Assembly: GCF_026625705.1 (NCBI RefSeq)
Contig: NZ_CP113059.1
Location: forward strand, 1,550,001 to 1,614,000
DNA from: Pedobacter sp. SL55
GTDB lineage: Bacteria > Bacteroidota > Bacteroidia > Sphingobacteriales > Sphingobacteriaceae
Reading direction: 5' to 3'
Length of the DNA stretch: 64,000 nucleotides
Part shown: in pieces, positions 8,989 through 17,661 of the stretch
How the letters are laid out: each line of letters starts with the position of its first letter
Position numbering within the stretch: position 1 is the first letter of the stretch
Notes under the pieces: model-generated
The model's input: the letters and a program-made list of their open reading frames with translations, nothing else
Databases searched by the model: none
Told to the model about the DNA's origin: nothing
Made by a program: the position numbers and the translations under genes

Positions 8989-11886
8989 CTATTTCGACAA
9001 ATACATTGATTTATCTTTCACTAATTTCAAGAAGTAAGGATCTTCCAAATCTTTGATGAAACGGATGGCTTCGCCTGTAGATTTCATTTCTGGGCCTAAT
9101 TCTTTAGTGATCTCTGGGAACTTATTATGAGAGAAAACAGGTTCTTTAATTGCAAATCCTTTAAGCTTACGCTCGATGTTAAAATCTTTCAATTTATTTA
9201 CGCCCAGCATTACCCTTGCCGCAATGTTAATGTAAGGCACATCGTAAGCTTTAGCGATAAATGGCACTGTACGCGAAGCACGTGGGTTAGCTTCAATTAC
9301 ATATACCTTCTCATCTTTAACTGCAAATTGAATGTTTAACAAACCAATTACATTTAAAGCTTTCGCAATTTTTTTCGAGTAGTTTTCCATGTCGGCAATT
9401 ACCTTGTCAGATAAGCTGAACGGAGGTAAAACCGCACTTGAATCTCCAGAGTGAATACCTGCAGGCTCAATGTGCTCCATTAAACCAACAATGTGTACAT
9501 CGGTTCCATCGCAAATAGAGTCAGATTCGGTTTCTTCTGCTCTGTCTAAGAAGTGGTCAATTAGTACACGATTACCTGGTAGGTCACCTAATAATTTAAC
9601 TACAGCAGTTTCTAGGTCTTCGTCGTTAATTACAATGCTCATACCTTGGCCACCTAGTACATAACTAGGGCGAACCAATACCGGATAACCTACTTCGTTA
9701 GCTACTTTAATGGCTTCTTCCGCATTTTCTGCTACGCCATATTTCGGATAAGGAATATCTAGTTCTTTCAATAAATCCGAGAAGCTACCACGATCTTCGG
9801 CAATATCCATGTCCTCATAAGAAGTACCTATGATGCGGATATTGTTTTCGTGAAGTTTTTCGGCCATCTTTAAAGCAGTTTGACCACCCAATTGTACAAT
9901 TACGCCATAAGGGTTTTCTAAGTCAATTATTTCGCGAACGTGCTCCCAAAATACAGGCTCGAAGTATAACTTGTTGGCCATGTTAAAGTCTGTACTTACC
10001 GTTTCTGGATTACAGTTAATCATGATGGCTTCGAAACCATTTTCTTTGGCTGCTAACAAACCGTGTACGCAAGAGTAATCGAATTCGATACCTTGACCAA
10101 TACGGTTAGGACCTGAACCTAATACAATCACTTTTTTCTTGTCAGAAACAATCGATTCGTTAGTGCCTAATTCATCTCCATCAGATAAAACTTCTCCTGT
10201 TACCAAAGAAATCTGTTGCGGTGCTTCTTCAAAAGTAGAGTAGAAGTAAGGCGTTTGTGCGGCAAATTCGGCAGCACAAGTATCTACCATTTTATAAACT
10301 CTTCTAATGTTTAGCTCTTTACGGCGATTATAAACTTCGTCTTCGGTTACATTACCTAAAACGTAGGCAATTTGTATATCTGAGAAACCTTTTTGTTTTA
10401 AGTTGAAGAAGAAATCTCTAGGAATATTATTTAGTGAATAGCGTTTCAACTCTGTTTCTAGCGCTACTAAATCTTGTATTTGGTTTAAGAACCACTTATC
10501 AATTCTAGTTACCTTACGGATAGATTCTAGTGGTACACCCATGCTCATGGCATCTTTGATTAAGAACAAACGGTTCCAGCTTGGGTGCTGTAAGCCATGC
10601 ATAATTTCTTCGATGTCACGTTTTTGGCGACCATCGGCACCAATGCCGGCACGTCCAATCTCTAAACTCTGACAAGCCTTTTGCAATGCCTCGATAAAAT
10701 TACGACCAATGGCCATTACCTCGCCTACAGCTTTCATCTGTAAACCAAGCTCCATGTTAGCGCCTTTAAATTTATCGAAGTTAAAACGAGGAATTTTTAC
10801 AATTACGTAATCTAAAGTAGGCTCAAAGTAGGCCGAAGTAGTTTTTGTAATTTGATTTTCAATTTCATCTAAGTTGTAGCCGATAGCCAATTTAGCTGCA
10901 ATTTTAGCAATTGGGTAGCCAGTTGCCTTACTTGCCAAGGCCGATGAACGAGATACACGTGGGTTAATCTCGATAGCGATAATTTCATCATTATCAGGAT
11001 TTACCGAAAACTGTACGTTACAACCACCTGCGAAATTACCAATAGCACGCATCATTTTGATGGCTTGGTTACGCATTTCTTGGTAGCAACGGTCTGATAA
11101 AGTCATTGCAGGGGCAACTGTAATCGAGTCTCCGGTATGGATACCCATTGGATCAAAGTTCTCGATAGAACAGATGATGATTACGTTGTCGTTGCTATCT
11201 CTCAATAGCTCTAATTCATATTCTTTCCAGCCTAAAACTGCTTGCTCTACCAAAACCTCGTGGGTTGGCGAAGCTTCTAAACCGCGTTTAAGTGCTGCGT
11301 CAAAATCTTCTTTTTTGTGTACAAAGCCACCACCGTAACCACCTAAGGTGTAAGATGGGCGAATTACCAACGGGAAGCCAATTTCTTGCGCTGCTTCTTT
11401 ACCTTCTAGGAAAGAGTTGGCAATTTTAGATGTAGCTACACCAACGCCTATATCAACCATTAACTGGCGGAAAGATTCTCTGTTTTCAGTTTTGTCAATC
11501 GCAGCAACATCAACACCGATAATTCTAACGTTGTGTTTTTTCCACAAACCTCTTTCATCAGCATCAACACAAAGGTTAAGTGCTGTTTGGCCACCCATGG
11601 TAGGTAAAACCGCATCAATAGTAGGTAAGTTGGGGTTGTTTTTGTGTTCAACTAAAATTTCTTCAATCGATTCGAGTGTTAGAGGTTTTAAATAAACATG
11701 GTCACCAATAACCTTGTCGGTCATAATGGTAGCCGGATTGGAGTTGATGATCGAAACCTTAACTCCTTCTTCTTTTAAAGAAAGTGCGGCTTGAGAACCA
11801 GAGTAGTCAAATTCGCAGGCTTGTCCAATAATAATAGGTCCAGATCCGATGATCAATACTGAATTGATGGAAGTGTCTTTAGGCAT
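8989..11886 (-). CDS. carB: Carbamoyl-phosphate synthase large subunit, short form
   Basis: Makes carbamoyl phosphate from ammonia (supplied by CarA), bicarbonate and two ATP for pyrimidine and arginine synthesis. The two homologous halves are evident: SVLIIGSGPIIIGQACEFDYSG at the start and VIVLGSGPNRIGQGIEFDYS near the middle, each followed by an ATP-grasp domain (RPSYTLGGYGGG; RPSYVLGGQGMS). The protein is 965 residues and ends at YFLKLVKDKSMYLSK, just after the second ATP-grasp half. The C-terminal MGS-like regulatory domain of the about 1,070-residue enterobacterial enzyme is absent. Shorter forms occur in Bacteroidota. No carA is adjacent. A -7 box lies at 11988. Confidence 0.96.
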   Translation of the reverse strand: MPKDTSINSVLIIGSGPIIIGQACEFDYSGSQAALSLKEEGVKVSIINSNPATIMTDKVIGDHVYLKPLTLESIEEILVEHKNNPNLPTIDAVLPTMGGQTALNLCVDADERGLWKKHNVRIIGVDVAAIDKTENRESFRQLMVDIGVGVATSKIANSFLEGKEAAQEIGFPLVIRPSYTLGGYGGGFVHKKEDFDAALKRGLEASPTHEVLVEQAVLGWKEYELELLRDSNDNVIIICSIENFDPMGIHTGDSITVAPAMTLSDRCYQEMRNQAIKMMRAIGNFAGGCNVQFSVNPDNDEIIAIEINPRVSRSSALASKATGYPIAKIAAKLAIGYNLDEIENQITKTTSAYFEPTLDYVIVKIPRFNFDKFKGANMELGLQMKAVGEVMAIGRNFIEALQKACQSLEIGRAGIGADGRQKRDIEEIMHGLQHPSWNRLFLIKDAMSMGVPLESIRKVTRIDKWFLNQIQDLVALETELKRYSLNNIPRDFFFNLKQKGFSDIQIAYVLGNVTEDEVYNRRKELNIRRVYKMVDTCAAEFAAQTPYFYSTFEEAPQQISLVTGEVLSDGDELGTNESIVSDKKKVIVLGSGPNRIGQGIEFDYSCVHGLLAAKENGFEAIMINCNPETVSTDFNMANKLYFEPVFWEHVREIIDLENPYGVIVQLGGQTALKMAEKLHENNIRIIGTSYEDMDIAEDRGSFSDLLKELDIPYPKYGVAENAEEAIKVANEVGYPVLVRPSYVLGGQGMSIVINDEDLETAVVKLLGDLPGNRVLIDHFLDRAEETESDSICDGTDVHIVGLMEHIEPAGIHSGDSSAVLPPFSLSDKVIADMENYSKKIAKALNVIGLLNIQFAVKDEKVYVIEANPRASRTVPFIAKAYDVPYINIAARVMLGVNKLKDFNIERKLKGFAIKEPVFSHNKFPEITKELGPEMKSTGEAIRFIKDLEDPYFLKLVKDKSMYLSK

Positions 11887-11987
11887 TGTGGGTTTTTAAA
11901 AAAGTCTAAAGTGATAGTCTAACTGACCGATAGCTGGGAGAGTTCCTCTTGCTATAAAATGAAATTCCCAACTGCTCTGTCGGGATG

Positions 11988-11995
11988 CAAAGATA
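11988..11995 (-). promoter_or_regulatory. Bacteroidota -7 promoter box for carB
   Basis: Minus-strand TATCTTTG fits TAnnTTTG and would give a leader of about 95 nt. I found no strong riboswitch or attenuator fold in that leader. Confidence 0.45.
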
Positions 11996-12158
11996 CAATT
12001 TGCTACTCAATTTTCGGGCTATTATTTTAAAAAATATTGAGGGTTTTTGAGTAACGATTATTTTGGCAAATACGGAAAGAATTTAGATGCAATATTAGGC
12101 TCGAAACAACTTGTCGTTGTAACTGTTTAAATAAGCAGTATTTACTAAATAAAGAATA

Positions 12159-13480
12159 ATGATGAAAACAAAATACTTAGGATTGCTGGGCGTGGCTGCT
12201 TCGCTTTTCGCAGCGTGTAATAGTGCTAACAAATCGGATAAAACCGCTGATACCGTTCATGCCACAACAGATGTAGACACTTTAAATCTACCATCGCCAG
12301 ATACCACCGCATCTAAAAATAACTTCAGTAAGGTGATCGATTGGCCGGCGAATAAAATGCCAGTAGCACCAGAAGGTTTCGTGGTCAGCAAATTTGCTGA
12401 TGGAATGAAAAGCCCACGAAATATCGTCATTGCGCCAAATGGAGATATATTGGTAGCGCTTTCTAATTCGGAGCGTAGCACGAAGGAAAAGATTGCCAAC
12501 GCTATTTCTGGTAAAGCAAAATCTGAAGTTGGAGGAAAGAGTGTGAACACCATTATGTTATTTAGAGATAGCAATAAAGATGGTAAGCCAGAGCTTACTA
12601 CTTTTTTATCTGATTTAAACCAGCCTTACGGAATGGCTTTTATTGGTAATTCATTTTATGTAGCTAATACCGATGGTTTGTGGATGTTCCCTTACAAAAC
12701 AGGAGATACAAAAATTACTGGAGAAGGCAAGAAGATTGTAAGCTTGCTACAGGTGGCTACAATAATCACTGGACTAGAAACTTACTAGTAAGCAAAGCGA
12801 AAGATAAAATTTACATTTCTGTAGGTTCGGGCAGTAATGTTGGCGAAAATGGTATGGAGCACGAAGTGAGAAGAGCAGCAATTTTGGAGGTAAATCCAGA
12901 TGGCACTGGAGAAAAAATATTTGCCAGTGGTTTGCGTAACCCGGTTGGCATGGATTGGGCGCCAACAACCAATATGTTATGGACTGCCGTAAACGAACGT
13001 GATGGTTTAGGCGATGATTTAGTGCCAGACTATATCACTAGCGTTAAAGATGGCGGTTTTTATGGTTGGCCTTATGCCTATTTTGGTCAACACAAAGATC
13101 CGAGATTAAAGGGTGTAAATCCAGAATTGGTAAAGAAGACTTTAGTGCCAGACGTAGCGCTCGGCGCTCACACGGCTTCACTTGGCTTGGCATTCTACAC
13201 CGACAATAAATTCCCAGCTAAATACCAGGGCGGAGCTTTTATTGGTCAACACGGCTCATGGAATAGATCGCAATTGGCTGGATATAAAGTTGCATTTGTT
13301 TCTTTTAAAGATGGTAGGCCAACAGGCACAATGCAAGATTTTTTAACAGGCTTTGTTGCCGATGCTTCAAAAAGTGAAGTTTATGGCCGACCTGTAGGAG
13401 TAGCTGTAGCCAATGATGGTGCTTTGCTAGTGGCAGATGATGTAAGTGGCGTGATTTGGCGTGTTTTTACAAGTAAATAA
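12159..13480 (+). CDS. PQQ-type sorbosone/glucose dehydrogenase-like lipoprotein, frameshifted
   Basis: Probable periplasmic or surface lipoprotein of the six-bladed soluble glucose/sorbosone dehydrogenase family, which oxidises sugars with PQQ. The start has a lipoprotein signal with lipobox LFAAC (Cys20). Family motifs: PRNIVIAPNGDILVALS, GGYNNHWTRNL (with the family's catalytic-type His), GLRNPVGMDW, NERDGLGDDLVPDY, HTASLGLAFY and QHGSWNR. The first frame ends at 12788 and the second carries the rest. One missing base near 12741-12748 (AGCTTGCT) joins them into about 440 residues. No cofactor-synthesis genes are nearby and the substrate is unknown. Confidence 0.85.
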
Positions 13481-14070
13481 AATATAACTGTTTGATTTTA
13501 AGTTGCTTTAGTGTTGTCTGCTTTTTTGTACACTGTCTGTTTTATAGGGCTTTTACAAAGGCTCGCTAAGTGTCATTTTTACACACTTAAAATGACACAC
13601 TTGAATAATGGCGAAAAAAAGCAATACGCTTTGTAACATTAAGCTTGATATTATAGCGACAAAGGTCATGTTTTCGTCATGAAAAAGGTGTTTCGAAATT
13701 ATTGGCAGCAATGTTGTAATAAAGCAAAACAATTGAAGTTAATTAGATGTTGTTGTTACAGATTGGATGATTGATACAACGATTAAATTGATCTAAAGCA
13801 TCCTCGCAAGAGGGTATTCTTCATAAATAGTTTGTTTGGTTTATTTTCCGGTAGGGGTTGTTCCCTACCGGAATTCTTTTTTATAGGCCTTTTGGTTAGC
13901 TACACGTGCCAGAGGTTTGTGCTAGATATATATCTTAATTTTAACAACATCAAAGCGTAAAGGATAAGAACATGATATAATCAGTGATATTTTATAACTT
14001 TTGATAATTTTGAAAAATTAAATCTGTGCATCTGTGGCTAAAAAATAATCAGACGGTTTATATTTGATTA
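13481..14070. other. 590-bp gene-free stretch, possible small RNA upstream of a strong terminator
   Basis: No convincing coding sequence. Contents: a hairpin with arms GTGTCATTTT (13570-13579) and AAAATGACAC (13589-13598), then about 250 nt of unassigned sequence leading to a strong terminator at 13846. The terminator is about 365 bp past the dehydrogenase stop, so it may end a long 3' UTR or an independent small RNA. No TPP or other riboswitch core was recognised before pnuC. Confidence 0.4.
13846..13880 (+). terminator. Strong Rho-independent terminator
   Basis: TTCCGGTAGGG (13846-13856) pairs perfectly with CCCTACCGGAA (13863-13873) over a 6-nt loop. TTCTTTTTT follows. Confidence 0.85.
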
Positions 14071-14691
14071 ATGTTTATACTCGAAGCCGACATTTGGCAG
14101 CAATTTATCCAACAACTTCAGCAAACTTCTTGGTTAGAATGGTTGGGCTTTGTGAGTACCATCGCATGTATTTATTTAGCTGCAAAAGAAAATATCCTAA
14201 ACTGGCCAATATCTATCATAAGTATTGTAATTAGTGCGGTCTTATATTTTCAAAGCCATTTGTTTGGAGATTTCGCATTGCAGTTTTACTTTCTTTTTAC
14301 TGCATTTTATGGTTGGTGGTTTTGGATAAAAAAGAAAAAGGAAGTGGCAAAGCCTATTGTAAGTATAAAAGCAATACATTGGCTAACAATTATGGCAGCT
14401 GTTTTAGTGTTTACCGGAGTTTTGGGTTATTTGCTAGATCAGTATACGCCAACCAATGTACCCTACGAAGATGGTTTTTGTACCGCCGTAAGTTTGGTGG
14501 CGCAAATTATGCTAACTAGAAAAATATTAGAAAATTGGATTTTATGGATTATCGTAGACATCTGCTATGTGCCATTGTTAATATACAAGAACTTAAATGT
14601 TTATGCGATGCTATATACAATTTTAGTTATCATTGCTCTAAAAGGACATTTGGATTGGAAAAAAACTTATCGTGAACAAGCGCATTATTAA
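14071..14691 (+). CDS. pnuC: PnuC-family nicotinamide riboside transporter
   Basis: Inner-membrane uniporter of 206 residues with about seven hydrophobic segments. The PnuC-like region GFVSTIACIYLAAKENILNWP and the aromatic patch FYGWWFW (about 80-87) are present. PnuC relatives carry nicotinamide riboside, riboflavin or thiamine. The directly overlapping NadR-type kinase (20-bp overlap), and no TPP riboswitch visible upstream, favour nicotinamide riboside here. The start ATG at 14071 follows an AT-rich leader with no clear -7 box. Confidence 0.88.
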   Translation: MFILEADIWQQFIQQLQQTSWLEWLGFVSTIACIYLAAKENILNWPISIISIVISAVLYFQSHLFGDFALQFYFLFTAFYGWWFWIKKKKEVAKPIVSIKAIHWLTIMAAVLVFTGVLGYLLDQYTPTNVPYEDGFCTAVSLVAQIMLTRKILENWILWIIVDICYVPLLIYKNLNVYAMLYTILVIIALKGHLDWKKTYREQAHY

Positions 14692-15217
14692 AAAAATAGC
14701 TATCGTTGGTCCAGAGAGCACAGGAAAGTCTACCATGGCTACAGCTTTGGCTAAATATTACCAAGTGCCATGGGTGCCCGAGTATGCCAGGTACTATTGT
14801 GAGAAGTTAACCGAACCCTGTACTTTGCAAGATGAGGTTAATATGTTTCACGGGCAATATGCTTTAGAACAGTCTGTATTGGCAATGGCCGAAACAGATT
14901 TTATTATCTGTGATACTACTTTTCTAACTGTAAAAATTTGGAGTGATGCTTTTTTTGGAGAAACACCGCAAATTGTGTTAGATGCGCTACAAATAAACTC
15001 CTATGATTTTTATGTGTTATTGGATATCGATCTGCCTTGGCAGGATGATCCTTTGAGAGATTTTCCCAACCAACGCGAGCATTTTATGGAAGTGTGGCAC
15101 AAAGAACTTAAAGCGCTTGGTGCAAATTATAAAGTAGTTGCTGGGATAGGGGAAGAGCGGTTTAAAAATGCAGTAGAAGTAATCGATGATTTTTTGTTAA
15201 CTGAGTTCGATAATTAA
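14672..15217 (+). CDS. NadR-like ribosylnicotinamide kinase (AAA/P-loop)
   Basis: Soluble P-loop kinase of 181 residues, resembling the C-terminal ribosylnicotinamide kinase domain of NadR without the adenylyltransferase or HTH parts. Walker A is GPESTGKST (residues 13-21). Further NadR-type motifs are PEYARYYCE, CDTTFLT and DIDLPWQDDPLRDFP. Starts at GTG 14672 inside the end of pnuC, so translation is coupled. Phosphorylating nicotinamide riboside on entry would trap it as NMN for NAD synthesis. Confidence 0.88.
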   Translation: MNKRIIKKIAIVGPESTGKSTMATALAKYYQVPWVPEYARYYCEKLTEPCTLQDEVNMFHGQYALEQSVLAMAETDFIICDTTFLTVKIWSDAFFGETPQIVLDALQINSYDFYVLLDIDLPWQDDPLRDFPNQREHFMEVWHKELKALGANYKVVAGIGEERFKNAVEVIDDFLLTEFDN

Positions 15218-15259
15218 AATGTGATTGGCTGTTATTTAAACGGTGTATTACGATTTTTA

Positions 15260-15333
15260 ACCACCCCTCCTTTTAGGCGCCTCTCCAAAGGAGGGGAATG
15301 TAGGCCGCAATTCCCCTCTTTCAGAGGGGTGGT
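15260..15333. repeat. Palindromic CCCCTCC/GGAGGGG intergenic element
   Basis: Outer arms ACCACCCCTC (15260-15269) and GAGGGGTGGT (15324-15333) enclose inner arms GAGGGGAAT (15291-15299) and ATTCCCCTC (15310-15318). The same style of element occurs at 32651, 37496 and 46805. It lies in a 356-bp gap (15218-15573) that otherwise holds only the terminator at 15523. Confidence 0.7.
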
Positions 15334-15522
15334 CGAAGACCGGGGTGTTGTAGGGCGATAAATATTAATCGAAATTTCAAGTTATTAAGTGCTGGTTAGT
15401 GGTCTTCAGCATTTCGAAGTTGATAGTGTTGATATTTAGTTGCCACTAATTTTTAATGAAGGGGCATTTGATGATAGGGATAAAACTTAAAATAACTCAT
15501 AATTCACGTTATATTGCATACA

Positions 15523-15554
15523 AAAAAGGCAGCCCAAAAATGAACTGCCTTTTT
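15523..15554. terminator. Bidirectional terminator between nadR-like and pit genes
   Basis: AAAAAGGCAG (15523-15532) pairs with CTGCCTTTTT (15545-15554). The A and T tracts let it work on both strands; it lies 19 bp past the pit stop. Confidence 0.85.
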
Positions 15555-15573
15555 CTGTTTTATTAAATCTTCT

Positions 15574-16866
15574 TTAAATAAAGAAAGCTAAAATGTAATA
15601 TAATATCGCTGCCAAAGCTGCCGAAACAGGAATGGTTAAAACCCAAGCCCATATCAATTTAACGGTTACTCCCCATTTTACGGCAGAAGTTCCTTTTGTT
15701 AAGCCCGAGCCAATAATAGATCCTGTGATGGTGTGCGTTGTACTTACCGGAATTTTTAGGTGTTCGGTAAAGTAAAGTGTTAGAGCACCCGCTGTTTCTG
15801 CGGTTACGCCTTCAAATGGGGTTACTTTTGTAATTTTTGAACCCATTGTTTTAACAATTTTCCAACCACCACTTAAAGTTCCAACAGATATTGCGGTATA
15901 ACAAGCCAATGGGATCCAAGGTGGCATGTGGGCCGCTATTTCGTTACCGTTAGCATCTTTTCCGGGCAGTACTACGTGTAGCCATTCTGGCATACTATCC
16001 ATAGTAACCCCACTTTGGTGTACATAAACTAAAACTGCAGCAGCAATAATTCCCATTACTTTTTGCGAGTCGTTACCGCCGTGGCCTAAACTGAATGCAG
16101 CAGAAGATAATAGCTGCATTTTTCTAAGCCATTTGGTAGATTGATGATGGCTTAAGAAACTAAAAATCAAGCAAAAAGAGCTGATAGTTAATACGATAAA
16201 AGCAACTAAGAACCATTTGATGTTGTGCGATTCGAAAACGACGCTCCAAAACTCCGACTCGAAACGAGGCTTTAGAATTTTATCATAAGGAATCATTTGA
16301 TAGTACACAAAAACAATAGTAGCAATCATCAGCGAAAGCGTAAATACCTTTGGCCAAATGCTCTTCTTTGCAGAGTGTAGCAACCAAATAGAAATAAAAT
16401 AGGATACAATTGCTCCAATAAGCGGTGCAAGTACAATAAAGCCAACAATTACCAAAACACCTGTTGGCATTTCGCCAGCTTTCCCTTCTTTGTACCAGTT
16501 TACCACATCTAAGCCTGCATGTGCTATTGCTGCCCCTGCAAAACCACCAATTAAGGTATGCGAAGAACTGGAAGGGATACCGAACCACCAGGTTAATAAG
16601 TTCCATATAATAGCCGCTATTACGCCCGCTAAAATAACTGTAAGGTTAATTTCCATGGTGTTTGCTGTTTTGGCAACAGTATCGGCAACGCCGAAACCAA
16701 ACACCCAATAGGCTAAAAAGTTAAAAAATGCAGCCCATACCACAGCTTGGAAAGGTGTAAGTACCTTTGTGGCCACAATGGTTGCAATTGCGTTAGCTGC
16801 ATCATGAAAACCGTTGATGTAATCAAAGATCAGCGCTAAAACAATGATGATTAAGAGTATGGTCAT
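15574..16866 (-). CDS. pit: PiT-family inorganic phosphate transporter
   Basis: Inner-membrane low-affinity phosphate symporter of 430 residues with two family repeats. The first has FDYINGFHDAANAIATIVATKVLTP (residues about 14-38) and GIPSSSSHTLIGGFAG. The second has SLGHGGNDSQKVMGII and KIPVSTTHTITGSIIGSG. About ten to eleven membrane segments. The DUF47 gene lies 7 bp upstream in the same direction, and both probably come from the promoter at 17536. A PhoR-like kinase gene is just beyond. Confidence 0.95.
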   Translation of the reverse strand: MTILLIIIVLALIFDYINGFHDAANAIATIVATKVLTPFQAVVWAAFFNFLAYWVFGFGVADTVAKTANTMEINLTVILAGVIAAIIWNLLTWWFGIPSSSSHTLIGGFAGAAIAHAGLDVVNWYKEGKAGEMPTGVLVIVGFIVLAPLIGAIVSYFISIWLLHSAKKSIWPKVFTLSLMIATIVFVYYQMIPYDKILKPRFESEFWSVVFESHNIKWFLVAFIVLTISSFCLIFSFLSHHQSTKWLRKMQLLSSAAFSLGHGGNDSQKVMGIIAAAVLVYVHQSGVTMDSMPEWLHVVLPGKDANGNEIAAHMPPWIPLACYTAISVGTLSGGWKIVKTMGSKITKVTPFEGVTAETAGALTLYFTEHLKIPVSTTHTITGSIIGSGLTKGTSAVKWGVTVKLIWAWVLTIPVSAALAAILYYILAFFI

Positions 16867-16873
16867 AATGATC

Positions 16874-17515
16874 TTATGCGTTTTTAACCAAGATAGATTC
16901 TAGCACATTTGCTGCATCTTCACATTTATCAGTTGCAATTTCTAGCGTTTGTAACACCTCTTTTTGCTTAATTAATTCTATTGCGTTAGTTTCAAATTCG
17001 AACAAACGGGCAATAGCCAAGTTACAAGTGTAGTCCGCTTGGTTTTCTGCGCTGTTAATTCTCACGCAAGCATCAGCAATTACTCTAATGTTTTTAAAGC
17101 TTCTTAGTTCTTTAATTGCTTTTTCAAGGTCGGTACACATTTCTACAAGTAGCTCTGCTAATTTTACCATTGGCTCGCCAATATTGGTTACATTGTAAAG
17201 CTCAATGTTTCCTGCCGATGCATGGATATAATCCGCAATATCATCAATAGCGCTAGCTAGCGAGTGGATGTCTTCCCTATCAAATGGAGTGATAAAGTTT
17301 TTGCTTAATTCGATAAAGATGGTGTGAGTAATGTCATCGCCAACGTGTTCAAGGCGTTCTACCTCTTTAATGGCTTCTTTTCTTTTTTCGATATCGTCAG
17401 TAGTTACTACTATTAAAAGTGCCTCTGCAATTTTCCTAACGTTACTTCCTGCTTGCTCAAACAGTGGTTGAAATTTTTTGTCTTTAGGTGTAAAGAAGCT
17501 AAATATATTGCTCAT
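16874..17515 (-). CDS. DUF47 family PhoU-like protein, Pit accessory
   Basis: Soluble all-helical protein of 213 residues, related to PhoU and commonly encoded before Pit-type transporters. It is thought to regulate phosphate entry. Family features include LEHVGDDITHTIFIELSKNF (about 69-88), DREDIHSLASAIDDIADYI and the C-terminal ATDKCEDAANVLESI. ATG 17515 is only about 15 nt downstream of the predicted transcription start. Forms a two-gene operon with pit. Confidence 0.93.
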   Translation of the reverse strand: MSNIFSFFTPKDKKFQPLFEQAGSNVRKIAEALLIVVTTDDIEKRKEAIKEVERLEHVGDDITHTIFIELSKNFITPFDREDIHSLASAIDDIADYIHASAGNIELYNVTNIGEPMVKLAELLVEMCTDLEKAIKELRSFKNIRVIADACVRINSAENQADYTCNLAIARLFEFETNAIELIKQKEVLQTLEIATDKCEDAANVLESILVKNA

Positions 17516-17535
17516 ACTCGTATTTAAATATGATG

Positions 17536-17569
17536 CAAAAGTAAAGTCGCAATGTTAAGTTAATGTTAA
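17536..17569 (-). promoter_or_regulatory. Promoter of the DUF47-pit operon with an 11-bp-spaced repeat resembling a Pho box
   Basis: Minus-strand TACTTTTG (17536-17543) matches the -7 box. Directly upstream, TTAACA occurs twice 11 bp apart (17564-17569 and 17553-17558), occupying the -33 region. An 11-bp repeat period is the geometry used by PhoB/PhoP activators. Confidence 0.45.
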
Positions 17570-17661
17570 CTTTTGCCACAATTTTATTTGATTGTTAACG
17601 GTTTAGCTATGTTAGCGAAATGAAATGCACTCTATTGCGCTAAAAGGGCTAAGTTTAGTCT

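Noticed and set aside
13679..13774. 31-codon frame with clustered cysteines (QQCCNKAKQ, RCCCYR)
   Set aside because: No ribosome-binding site, promoter or conserved neighbour; the Cys codons come from TGT repeats. Kept only as part of the possible small-RNA region.
13880..14070. TPP or other riboswitch before pnuC
   Set aside because: No CUGAGA/ACCUGA core or other recognised aptamer was found.
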